Below, in pieces: positions 26,229-34,246 of a DNA stretch of 64,000 nt. The DNA is from DASYXZ01 sp035308965 (GTDB lineage Bacteria; Acidobacteriota; Terriglobia; UBA7540). The DNA is taken from assembly GCA_035308965.1 (NCBI GenBank), contig DATGFN010000011.1, forward strand, positions 62,001 to 126,000, read 5' to 3'. A model generated the notes under the pieces. The model searched no databases and was not told the DNA's origin. It was given only the letters and a program-made list of their open reading frames with translations. The first letter of the stretch is position 1. The number at the start of each line of letters is the position of its first letter. A program made the position numbers and the translations under genes.

Positions 26229-27502
26229 TAGGCGAAAATCTCCATCACTTTCTTGACACCTTCCACCAGCGCGTCGACTTCCTCTCGCGTGTTATAAAAC
26301 GCCAGCGAAGCGCGCGTGGTGGCAGGAATTCCAAAACGGTGCATCACCGGCTGGGCGCAGTGGTGTCCGGTGCGGACTGCAATTCCTTCTTGATCGAGAA
26401 TAGTTCCCGCGTCGTGAGGGTGGATGCCCTCGAGTACAAACGACAAGACGGAAGCTTTTTCTTTGGCTGTGCCGATGATGCGCAGGCCCGGAATTTTGGA
26501 AAGCCGCTCGGTGGCATAGGTCAACAACGCGTGCTCGTGCGCGCCAATATTTTCGAGACCCACGCGATTCACGTAGTCGATGCCGGCGCCCAATCCGATG
26601 ACGTCGGCGATATTGGGCGTGCCCGCTTCAAACTTGTAGGGAAGGACGTTGTAAAAGGTCTTCTCGAAAGTGACCGAGCTGATCATGTCTCCGCCGCCTT
26701 GGAAGGGCGGCATGGCTTCCAGCAACGCAGCTTTGCCGTAAAGCACGCCAATGCCGGTGGGCCCGAAAAGCTTGTGGGAGGAGAGAGTATAAAAGTCGCA
26801 GTCGAGCGCTTGCACGTCAATCTTGATGTGGGGCGCCGCCTGCGCGCCGTCAATCAGCACTGGCACGTGTTTGCGATGGGCCATTTCGATTATTTTGTCG
26901 ACGGGATTGATGGTTCCAAGCGCGTTTGAAACGTGCGCCACGGCCACGATTTTGGTGCGCGGGTTGAGCAGTTTTTCGAACTCATCCAGCATCAGTTCAC
27001 CATCGTCGTTGATGGGGATGACGCGGAGCACTGCGCTCTTCTCTTCGCAAAGTATTTGCCAGGGCACGATGTTGGAGTGGTGTTCCAGGGCGGAGATGAT
27101 GACCTCATCGCCCGCGCCAACATTTTTGCGGCCGTAAGTCATGGCCACCAGGTTGATGGCTTCTGTCGTTCCGCGCACAAAAATGATTTCGCGGGATTCC
27201 CTGGCGTTCAGAAAGTGCTGGACCTTTACGCGCGCGTCTTCATAGGCCTTGGTCGCGCGCTGGCTAAGTTCGTGAACGCCGCGATGAATGTTGGAATTGT
27301 CCATCTGGTAATAATGATTTAAGGCGTCCAAAACAACCTGGGGTTTCTGGCTGGTGGCGGCGTTATCCAGATACACGAGCGGCTTGCCATTCACCTTTTG
27401 CGCCAGGATGGGGAAGTCTTCGCGAATCTTGTAAACATCAAAGGCTCCGGACGTCGGTGTCTTCGTGGTTGGTGCCAAGCCTTCGCGTGAGGTGGTTGCC
27501 AT
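26228..27502 (-). CDS. sufS: Cysteine desulfurase SufS
   Basis: 424 aa class II cysteine desulfurase. PLP lysine in TLSSHKLFGPTGIGVLYG, active cysteine in RTGHHCAQPVMHRFG, and NIHRGVHELSQRAT near residue 75 identify SufS rather than IscS. Supplies sulfur to SufU/SufBCD. GGAGAAGCTGA precedes the ATG. A ~20-residue N-terminal extension is non-conserved. Confidence 0.96.
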   Translation of the reverse strand: MATTSREGLAPTTKTPTSGAFDVYKIREDFPILAQKVNGKPLVYLDNAATSQKPQVVLDALNHYYQMDNSNIHRGVHELSQRATKAYEDARVKVQHFLNARESREIIFVRGTTEAINLVAMTYGRKNVGAGDEVIISALEHHSNIVPWQILCEEKSAVLRVIPINDDGELMLDEFEKLLNPRTKIVAVAHVSNALGTINPVDKIIEMAHRKHVPVLIDGAQAAPHIKIDVQALDCDFYTLSSHKLFGPTGIGVLYGKAALLEAMPPFQGGGDMISSVTFEKTFYNVLPYKFEAGTPNIADVIGLGAGIDYVNRVGLENIGAHEHALLTYATERLSKIPGLRIIGTAKEKASVLSFVLEGIHPHDAGTILDQEGIAVRTGHHCAQPVMHRFGIPATTRASLAFYNTREEVDALVEGVKKVMEIFA

Positions 27503-27584
27503 TCAGCTTCTCCAGCGTCGATCCTTAATTCTTCTTCTCTGCGCCGAAAATCGCATTCATTGCGTCCCGCTCATCCGCAATTCA

Positions 27585-28991
27585 TCAGTGTTCGTGCATA
27601 CTTGAGCTGGCACGCTCCCGCGTCCCAATTCCCATATCGGCGGCCGGTTCCGGCGCAGGTTTGCGCGCGAGCTTTTCCACCACCAGTTCCGCAAGCCGCG
27701 CCCGCAACGGTTCGGACTTGATTTTCCCGAGCACATCATTGGCAAAGGCCAGGGTCAGCATGGCCCGCGCCTGCTCATGACCAATCCCGCGGGAACGAAG
27801 ATAAAAAATGGATTCCGCGTCAATCTGTCCGATGGTGGCGCCGTGCGTGCATTTCACGTCGTCGGCATATATTTCGAGTTGCGGTTTGGTGTTGATCACG
27901 CAATCTTCGGCCAGCAACAGGTTTTTGTTGCTTTGTTTGGAGTCGGTCTTCTGCGCGTCCTTGCGCACCACAATCTTGCCGTTAAATACTCCCGTCGATT
28001 TGCCGTCCAGAATCCCCTTGTAAAGCTCGCGGCTGCTGCAATGCGGCTTGGCGTGGTCGATGGTGGTGTGGTTGTCCACATGTTGCGAACCCGTGGTGAC
28101 GTAGAGGCCGTTCAAAGTGCATTCCGCGCCGGGGCCGTCCAGCACCGCGATCACATCTTCGCGATCGAGGGAGCCTCCAAAGCCAATCGAGGTCGCAGTT
28201 GCGCTCGACGATCGCTCCAGGTGGAAGTGAAGAGTCGCAATGTGGATTGCCTGCCGGCTTTCATCCTGTTCCTTGATGTAGTCCACTCTCGCATTTTCAC
28301 CGAGCGCCAGTTCCGTCACGGCGTTGGTAAAGTAGAGTTGCTGATTCTGCTGCCCGGGGCTCAAATATTGCTCGACGACCGTGGCCTGGCTTCCCCGTCC
28401 CAGCACCACCAGGTTGCGCGGATGGTAAATCAGGGGTTCGTGACTGGGGCCGGCGACATAACACAGATAAATCGGCTGGGACAAAACTACGTCGGGTGAA
28501 ATCTCCACCAGCGCTCCGTCTTCCGCAAAAGCGGTGTTAAGCGCGACGAAAGGCTGCTGGGTGGACTCGGCATAGCGGGCAAAATGTTTTTCGAGCAGGG
28601 GCGAGCCAGAGGCGATTGCTTTGGCGAGGCTGGTCACCTTCACGCCCGGGGGCAAATTGGAAGCTGGTGTGAGTTCCTCAACAAACTGGCCTGCATAAAA
28701 ATACAATGCTATCGAATCCGCCGGGTTTGATTGCAATAGTTCGCTCGACTGGCGCGCGCCTTTGGGAGCAAGATAGTCCGCCGCAGGGCGAAACGAAACC
28801 CTGGTCAGGGGCGCCACGCTGGTGTATTTCCATTCTTCGTTGCGAGTGGTTGGAAATCCCGAATCGGCGAAGTGGTCGAACGCCCTCTTGCGGATGGCCT
28901 GGAGCCAGGATGGTTCCTTGGCCGCTCGCCGCTTTTCAAACTCGGCAAAACTCTTGAAATAGATTTCCTGTTGTTCCTTGACTGCGATCAT
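27585..28991 (-). CDS. sufD: Fe-S cluster assembly protein SufD
   Basis: 468 aa. Partner of SufB and SufC in the scaffold complex. The C-terminal beta-helix and tail show the SufBD signature: NHTTIDHAKPHCSSRELYKGILDGKS, INTKPQLEIYADDVKCTHGATIGQIDAESIFYLRSRGI and ARAMLTLAFANDVLGKI. ATG has AAGGAAAATAA upstream. Lies between sufC and sufS in the normal order. Confidence 0.95.
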   Translation of the reverse strand: MIAVKEQQEIYFKSFAEFEKRRAAKEPSWLQAIRKRAFDHFADSGFPTTRNEEWKYTSVAPLTRVSFRPAADYLAPKGARQSSELLQSNPADSIALYFYAGQFVEELTPASNLPPGVKVTSLAKAIASGSPLLEKHFARYAESTQQPFVALNTAFAEDGALVEISPDVVLSQPIYLCYVAGPSHEPLIYHPRNLVVLGRGSQATVVEQYLSPGQQNQQLYFTNAVTELALGENARVDYIKEQDESRQAIHIATLHFHLERSSSATATSIGFGGSLDREDVIAVLDGPGAECTLNGLYVTTGSQHVDNHTTIDHAKPHCSSRELYKGILDGKSTGVFNGKIVVRKDAQKTDSKQSNKNLLLAEDCVINTKPQLEIYADDVKCTHGATIGQIDAESIFYLRSRGIGHEQARAMLTLAFANDVLGKIKSEPLRARLAELVVEKLARKPAPEPAADMGIGTRERASSSMHEH

Positions 28992-29111
28992 TTATTTTCC
29001 TTGACGCTCAGCTTTCAATGTTCATCTTTTGAATCCAACAACCCAAACAGGATTAGCGGCGACCACAGCGCCCCTCAACTTGGTAAAAAAAAGACATTCC
29101 GGCTTCGTTCT

Positions 29112-29903
29112 TTAAGGTGCCGGGGGTGCCGACGCATCCTCCGTCCCGGGGCGCAAACCTGGTTGCTCCTCCAACCATACGTAACCTTTTTCCTCAAGCT
29201 CAAGCGCCAGTTCTTTCCCGCCTGACTTTACAATGCGGCCGTTGGATAAAACGTGAACAAAATCCGGCACGATGTAGTTCAACAGCCGTTGGTAATGTGT
29301 GACCACAATAATGGACCGATCATTGGAGCGCAATGCGTTCACGCCGTCGGCGACAGTCCTGAGCGCGTCAATGTCAAGTCCCGAATCCGTTTCGTCCAGG
29401 ATGGCCAGTTTCGGTTCCAGCACCGCCATCTGGAAAATCTCATTGCGTTTCTTTTCGCCGCCCGAAAACCCTTCGTTTACCGGACGGTTCATCAGCGAGT
29501 CATCCATTTGGAGCAGCTTCATTTTTTCGCGAACCAGGGTGAGGAAGTCCATGGCATCCAGTTCTTCCTGCCCGTGTTGTTTGCGGATCGTGTTCAGAGC
29601 CGCGCGCAGAAAATAGAGGTTGCTGACGCCGGGGATTTCCACGGGATATTGAAACGCCAGGAAAACTCCGGCGCGGGCCCGGTCCTCGGGTGAAAGCCCA
29701 AGAAGGTCGTGGCCCTGATATAAGACTTCGCCCTCGGTCACCGTGTAAACATCGCGCCCCGCCAACACCTGTGCCAGAGTCGATTTGCCCGAGCCGTTCG
29801 GCCCCATAATGGCGTGCACTTCCCCCAGGTTGACCTTGAGGTCGATCCCGCGCAGGATTTCGTTGTTGCCCACTTTGGCATTCAGATTCTTGATCTCTAA
29901 CAT
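29112..29903 (-). CDS. sufC: Fe-S cluster assembly ATPase SufC
   Basis: 263 aa from the ATG at 29903 (AAGGAGAATTG ribosome site; a TTG one codon earlier is unlikely). ABC-type ATPase of the SufBCD complex: Walker A GPNGSGKST, signature NEGFSGGEKKRNEI, Walker B AILDETDSGLDIDAL, H-loop VVTHYQRLL. These SufC-specific forms distinguish it from transporter ATPases. Confidence 0.96.
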   Translation of the reverse strand: MLEIKNLNAKVGNNEILRGIDLKVNLGEVHAIMGPNGSGKSTLAQVLAGRDVYTVTEGEVLYQGHDLLGLSPEDRARAGVFLAFQYPVEIPGVSNLYFLRAALNTIRKQHGQEELDAMDFLTLVREKMKLLQMDDSLMNRPVNEGFSGGEKKRNEIFQMAVLEPKLAILDETDSGLDIDALRTVADGVNALRSNDRSIIVVTHYQRLLNYIVPDFVHVLSNGRIVKSGGKELALELEEKGYVWLEEQPGLRPGTEDASAPPAP

Positions 29904-29923
29904 CAATTCTCCTTAAATCAATC

Positions 29924-29950
29924 CGCAGATTTCACGGATTACACAGATTT
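29924..29950. repeat. Nonad repeat between sufB and sufC
   Basis: Three 9-nt units in register, CGCAGATTT, CACGGATTA, CACAGATTT, fill the 45-nt sufB-sufC gap and touch the sufB stop codon. Same style as the heptad repeats elsewhere in the window but with a 9-nt period; similar GATTACACAGATT-like sequences occur widely in bacterial intergenic DNA. Confidence 0.5.
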
Positions 29951-31397
29951 AGCCGACGCTTCCTTCCAAACTTACGCCCAGCAACTTCTGTGCTTCCACG
30001 GCGAACTCCATGGGCAGCTCGCGGAAAACGGTCTTACAGAAGCCATTCACGATCATGCCCACCGCATCCTCGAGCGAGAGCCCGCGTTGTCGGCAATAGA
30101 AAAGCTGGTCCTCGCCTATTTTTGAGGTGGACGCTTCGTGCTCCACCTGGGCGGTCGAATTCTTGACCTCGAGATAAGGGAAAGTGTGCGCGCCGCACTT
30201 GTCGCCGAGCAGCAGGGAATCGCACTGGGAATAATTTCGCGCGCCAGTCGCACCCTTCAGGATTTTCACCATGCCGCGGTAGCTGTTCTGCCCGTGGCCG
30301 GCGGAAATACCCTTGGACACGATGGTGCTCCTGGTATTTTTGCCGATGTGGATCATCTTCGTTCCCGTATCCGCCTGCTGATAATTATTGGTGAGCGCTA
30401 CGGAGTAAAATTCGCCCACCGAGTTGTCGCCCTGAAGAATGCAGCCTGGATATTTCCAGGTGATGGCGGATCCTGTTTCCACCTGCGTCCACGAGATCTT
30501 GGAATTCACACCCAGGCATTTGCCGCGTTTGGTGACGAAGTTGTAGATTCCGCCTTTGCCTTCCTTGTCTCCTGGATACCAATTCTGGACGGTTGAATAC
30601 TTCACGGTGGCGTTATCGAGCGCCACAAGTTCCACCACAGCTGCGTGCAGTTGATTGGTGTCGCGCATGGGCGCGGTGCAGCCTTCGAGATAGCTCACGG
30701 AGGCGCCCACGTCCGCGATGATCAGCGTCCGCTCAAACTGTCCTGTGTCCTTGGCGTTGATGCGGAAATAAGTGGAGAGCTCCATTGGGCAGCGTACGCC
30801 CTTGGGCACGTAACAGAATGATCCGTCGCTGAAGACGGCCGAATTCAGTGTGGCAAAGAAATTGTCCGTGTAAGGCACAACCGATCCGAGATACTTCTTC
30901 ACCAGGTCCGGATGTTCCCGCACGGCCTCGGAAAATGAGCAGAAAATAATCCCTGCTTCGGCCAGCTTTGCCTTGAATGTGGTGGCCACGGAAACGCTGT
31001 CAAACACAGCGTCCACGGCCACGCCCGCCAGCATTTCCTGTTCTCTCAGAGGAATCCCCAATTTCTCATACGTCTTCAAAACCTCAGGATCAACTTCTTG
31101 CAAGCTCTTGGGGCCCGACCCCTTGGTCTTGGGCGCGGAATAATAGATGGAGTTCTGGTAGTCGATGGCCGGGTAATGGATGTTGGCCCAGGTCGGCTCC
31201 TTCATCGTCAGCCATTGCTGGTAGGATTTCAGCCTCCACTCGAGCATCCACTCCGGCTCGTGCTTCTTGGCCGAGATCAAGCGGATGATGTCTTCATTCA
31301 AACCGCGCGGGATCTCATCCGCTTCGACATCGGTAATGAATCCGTATTTGTATTCCTTGTTCGCTAGGGTCGCAACATCAGTGGCTGGTGTGGTCAT
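29949..31397 (-). CDS. sufB: Fe-S cluster assembly protein SufB
   Basis: 482 aa, normal length. Core scaffold of the SUF complex. Conserved segments MLEWRLKSYQQWL, DNFFATLNSAVFSDGSFCYVPKGVRCPMELSTYFRIN, and SQCDSLLLGDKCGAHTFPYLEVKN containing the cluster-site cysteine, followed by VEHEASTSKIGEDQLFYCRQRGL. ATG behind AAGGAGTTCT. First structural gene after the Rrf2 regulator (166-nt gap). Confidence 0.97.
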   Translation of the reverse strand: MTTPATDVATLANKEYKYGFITDVEADEIPRGLNEDIIRLISAKKHEPEWMLEWRLKSYQQWLTMKEPTWANIHYPAIDYQNSIYYSAPKTKGSGPKSLQEVDPEVLKTYEKLGIPLREQEMLAGVAVDAVFDSVSVATTFKAKLAEAGIIFCSFSEAVREHPDLVKKYLGSVVPYTDNFFATLNSAVFSDGSFCYVPKGVRCPMELSTYFRINAKDTGQFERTLIIADVGASVSYLEGCTAPMRDTNQLHAAVVELVALDNATVKYSTVQNWYPGDKEGKGGIYNFVTKRGKCLGVNSKISWTQVETGSAITWKYPGCILQGDNSVGEFYSVALTNNYQQADTGTKMIHIGKNTRSTIVSKGISAGHGQNSYRGMVKILKGATGARNYSQCDSLLLGDKCGAHTFPYLEVKNSTAQVEHEASTSKIGEDQLFYCRQRGLSLEDAVGMIVNGFCKTVFRELPMEFAVEAQKLLGVSLEGSVG

Positions 31398-31563
31398 AGA
31401 ACTCCTTGCGTGGATGCCCCGAAAAATCCTTTGATTGTGTGCCCGGAGATTTCATGCGCCAGATTTCTTATCGAACGCTGGCCAGGGTGCGGTAATTTAC
31501 TTAATCCGTACGAAACGGTCAAGATTGCCAGGACATCCGCTTCCTTGATTTTCGTGCCAAGCA

Positions 31564-32001
31564 TTATCGGTTCGCCTCGATTTTGACCAAACTCGGGCCG
31601 TCTTCACCCAAGCTGGCAATGGTCACGGAACTGAGCGCCTGCGTAATAATCTCATTCACTTTGCTCAGGGGCTCACGGACGGTGCATGTGGGAGCTTGCG
31701 AACATGCTCCGCGCGCGGTCACGCATGATGTGATCAGAAGCGGGCCGTCTATGGCGCGAATCACGTCAAACGCAGTGACGGTGGATGGATGGCGCGCCAG
31801 GGCATAGCCTCCCTCAGCACCGTGCTGGGAGACCAGCAACCCGTTTTTCACCAGCTTTTGGAGGACTTTAGCCAGCAACTCGGCTGGAATGCCATACGCC
31901 TTGGCAATTTCCCGGGTGTTGCAGGCTCCGCCCGGGTCTTTCTCGGCCAAGTGCCTGACGGCGATCAATCCGTAGTCCGACTTTTTGCTCAGTTTCAACA
32001 T
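31564..32001 (-). CDS. Rrf2 family Fe-S regulator of the SUF operon
   Basis: 144 aa from the ATG at 32001. N-terminal winged helix (MLKLSKKSDYGLIAVRHLAEKD, ELLAKVLQKLVKNGLLVSQHGAEGGYALAR) and three cysteines CVTARGACSQAPTC near residues 95-108, matching IscR/SufR-type cluster ligands. It leads the suf operon, and a strong palindrome of IscR type-1 form lies just before its start, so it probably represses the whole operon when cluster-loaded. A longer reading to 32061 would pass through that operator and is rejected. Confidence 0.93.
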   Translation of the reverse strand: MLKLSKKSDYGLIAVRHLAEKDPGGACNTREIAKAYGIPAELLAKVLQKLVKNGLLVSQHGAEGGYALARHPSTVTAFDVIRAIDGPLLITSCVTARGACSQAPTCTVREPLSKVNEIITQALSSVTIASLGEDGPSLVKIEANR

Positions 32002-32008
32002 GATCCAT

Positions 32009-32029
32009 ATCCGACTTTCTTGGTCGGAT
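32009..32029 (-). promoter_or_regulatory. Operator for the Rrf2 regulator / SUF operon
   Basis: Perfect palindrome with 7-bp arms ATCCGAC and GTCGGAT around 7 nt. It lies between the -10 box and the ATG and resembles the IscR type-1 site (GACT...AGTC core with A/T flanks). Binding here would block transcription. Confidence 0.75.
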
Positions 32030-32031
32030 TT

Positions 32032-32061
32032 AGAATAACCCCTCACCCAAATAGGTGTCAA
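32032..32061 (-). promoter_or_regulatory. Sigma-70 promoter of the rrf2-suf operon
   Basis: Minus-strand TTGACA at 32061-32056, 18-nt spacer, TATTCT at 32037-32032. Transcription would start inside the palindromic operator, the arrangement expected for autoregulation. Confidence 0.75.
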
Positions 32062-32135
32062 GGGGGTTTTTTGACGATATTCCGTAGACCGGGGGTCGCC
32101 AAGGCGACCCCCGGCCCCACCAGAGGGTTATTGAA

Positions 32136-34169
32136 CTAGGGCTTGGAAACAGCCGACAAATCGACCAGTTTGCGGATAGAAGGTACGATGGAAATAAGTA
32201 ATTCACCGTGCGGCTTGGCGGCGCCATCAAGAAAAGCCTTCTGGTCTGCCAACCAGGATTGAGGGGCCGGCTTGCCGGACTCTAAATAGCCAAGTGCCTG
32301 GAGTCCGATCGATGCGAGAGCGGAGACTGCCTGCGCTACGGGAGCATCCTCCTGCAATAGCTCGGAGCGCTGCATCAGCGGGGCAAGCTCGGCAGAGTGG
32401 ATGCGCCATGTTGTGAGCTGCCATTGGATTTGGTCCTTGTGGGCGCTCCAGTCGTTTACCAGTTTGGCGAACTCGCGTGCCGCATCGCTTTCCGGATGGG
32501 CCGCGTCCACGAGATGGTTGTACGCGGTCAGGCTGGTATAGTCGTGCGCTCGCCCTCGCGAGTAACCTTTCACAGGCTCCACGATATCCGCCAACGATTT
32601 GAGAAGGTCCGCCGAGTGCTCGCCGGCCATGCGCTCAAGCATCATGGGGTAATAAGAGCGATGCTTCAGGCCCAGCCATTCGAGGCGCAGACTTTCGGTC
32701 GCCATGCGCGCATACATGGAATCGATATCCTTCACACTCTCCGGTGACCAGAATCTTTCCGCGATGGCTGCTGTGCGCGGCCAGATGCGGGAGTCCACGT
32801 TCTCCGGCGTAACGTATTCCGACCACATGGTGGCCTCGCCTCCCAGGATGTGCGCCTTTTCTTCGTCCGTAAGCCCTGCCGTGGCGCCTTCGAGAGGGTC
32901 CACAGCGTAGTGGTCTGAGGCGGGATGCATCAGGTCAATGTAATAGCCGTTGGAGAGAATTCCCATGTAGCCCTGGCGCGCCGCCGCGGCCAGCGATTCC
33001 TGTCCGCGCCAGGAATGGATCACGATGTCCTTCGGAACTCCGGGATGAAACACTTCATCCCATCCGACAGTTTTCTTGCCGTGCTTTTGCACCAGGGCTT
33101 GAACGCGAGTGCTGAAGTAGGTCTGAAGCTCATCGTTGTTCTTCATCCCGTGTTCGCGCATGTAGGCCTGGATACGCGGATTGGCATTCCACTGTTTGCC
33201 GTTCACCTCATCGCCGCCGATATGGAAATACTCATCGGGAAAAAGAGCCGTCATTTCGCCGATCAGTTGGTCGAGAAATTGGTAGACATACTCATTGGTC
33301 GGGTCCATGGCGGGATCAAACACACCCCAATGCCGTTCAATGGAATAGGGTCCGGGCGCGCTGGCCAGCTCCGGGTAGCCTACAAACCAGGCAGTGGAGT
33401 GGCCGGGCATATCAAATTCTGGAATCACGCGGATGCCGCGATCGCGCGCGTAAGCAATGATTTCCTTTACTTGATCCTGCGTGTAGAAATGCCCGTCCGA
33501 CCCCATTTCCTGGAGCTTGGGAAATATCTTGCTCTCCACGCGAAAGCCCTGGTTCTCGGAAAGGTGCCAGTGGAACAAGTTCAATTTCACCGCCGCCATG
33601 CCGTCCAGGTTGCGCTTGATTACGTCCATCGGCATCCAGTGGCGGCAGGCGTCAATCATCAGCCCGCGCCAGGGGAAACGCGGATGGTCATTGATTCGCA
33701 CCGCGGGCACGCCAAATCCCTGGGCGTCGAGACTCACAAGCTGGAGGAAAGTTTCGATGCCTCGCATCGCGCCCACGGGCGTGATCGCTTTCAGGCGCGC
33801 GTGTTGCGGATCAACTTCAAGCGTGTAGGATTCATCTTCTTTCACTGATTGCACGCTCTCGCCCGCGTGCTGGCACTCGACTAACAGCGTCGCCTTGGCG
33901 GGGTCCAGTTCGATTCCGCCGGTCATCGGGACTCCCGTCTGCCGTGACAAGCGCGCCAACAGTCGCGTTGCGGCGTGTTGCAATCGCGGCTCCGTATAGC
34001 CGGCCAGCGCCACGCTGAAGCCGCCATCGATCACCAGCCGTCCCTGGCCCCCGGAAACTTCCGCTGGTTGAGGCATCAAATTCAGTTCGCTGTTCTGGCC
34101 CTTCAGCATGGGATTCAATGCAAGACTTGCGATCAAAAGCAGAAGCGCCGTTCTCAAATTGTGAGTCAT
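32136..34169 (-). CDS. Beta-N-acetylhexosaminidase (GH20), secreted
   Basis: 677 aa from the ATG at 34169, with signal peptide MTHNLRTALLLLIASLALNPMLKGQ. N-terminal GH20b domain (to ~150) and catalytic TIM barrel with RGLMIDACRHWMP, LFHWHLSENQGFR, PEFDMPGHSTAW and the catalytic Asp-Glu pair in HIGGDEVNGKQW. Removes terminal GlcNAc or GalNAc from chitin fragments or glycoproteins. With the fucosidase at 7-8.5 kb it suggests use of host or fungal glycans or peptidoglycan turnover. Confidence 0.94.
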   Translation of the reverse strand: MTHNLRTALLLLIASLALNPMLKGQNSELNLMPQPAEVSGGQGRLVIDGGFSVALAGYTEPRLQHAATRLLARLSRQTGVPMTGGIELDPAKATLLVECQHAGESVQSVKEDESYTLEVDPQHARLKAITPVGAMRGIETFLQLVSLDAQGFGVPAVRINDHPRFPWRGLMIDACRHWMPMDVIKRNLDGMAAVKLNLFHWHLSENQGFRVESKIFPKLQEMGSDGHFYTQDQVKEIIAYARDRGIRVIPEFDMPGHSTAWFVGYPELASAPGPYSIERHWGVFDPAMDPTNEYVYQFLDQLIGEMTALFPDEYFHIGGDEVNGKQWNANPRIQAYMREHGMKNNDELQTYFSTRVQALVQKHGKKTVGWDEVFHPGVPKDIVIHSWRGQESLAAAARQGYMGILSNGYYIDLMHPASDHYAVDPLEGATAGLTDEEKAHILGGEATMWSEYVTPENVDSRIWPRTAAIAERFWSPESVKDIDSMYARMATESLRLEWLGLKHRSYYPMMLERMAGEHSADLLKSLADIVEPVKGYSRGRAHDYTSLTAYNHLVDAAHPESDAAREFAKLVNDWSAHKDQIQWQLTTWRIHSAELAPLMQRSELLQEDAPVAQAVSALASIGLQALGYLESGKPAPQSWLADQKAFLDGAAKPHGELLISIVPSIRKLVDLSAVSKP

Positions 34170-34246
34170 CAATCTTAACCTTCCTTCCATAAAGAGATGC
34201 ATTTCAACCAAAGGGCAGATGCGAGACAGCCTGGCGCAGCCGGTTA

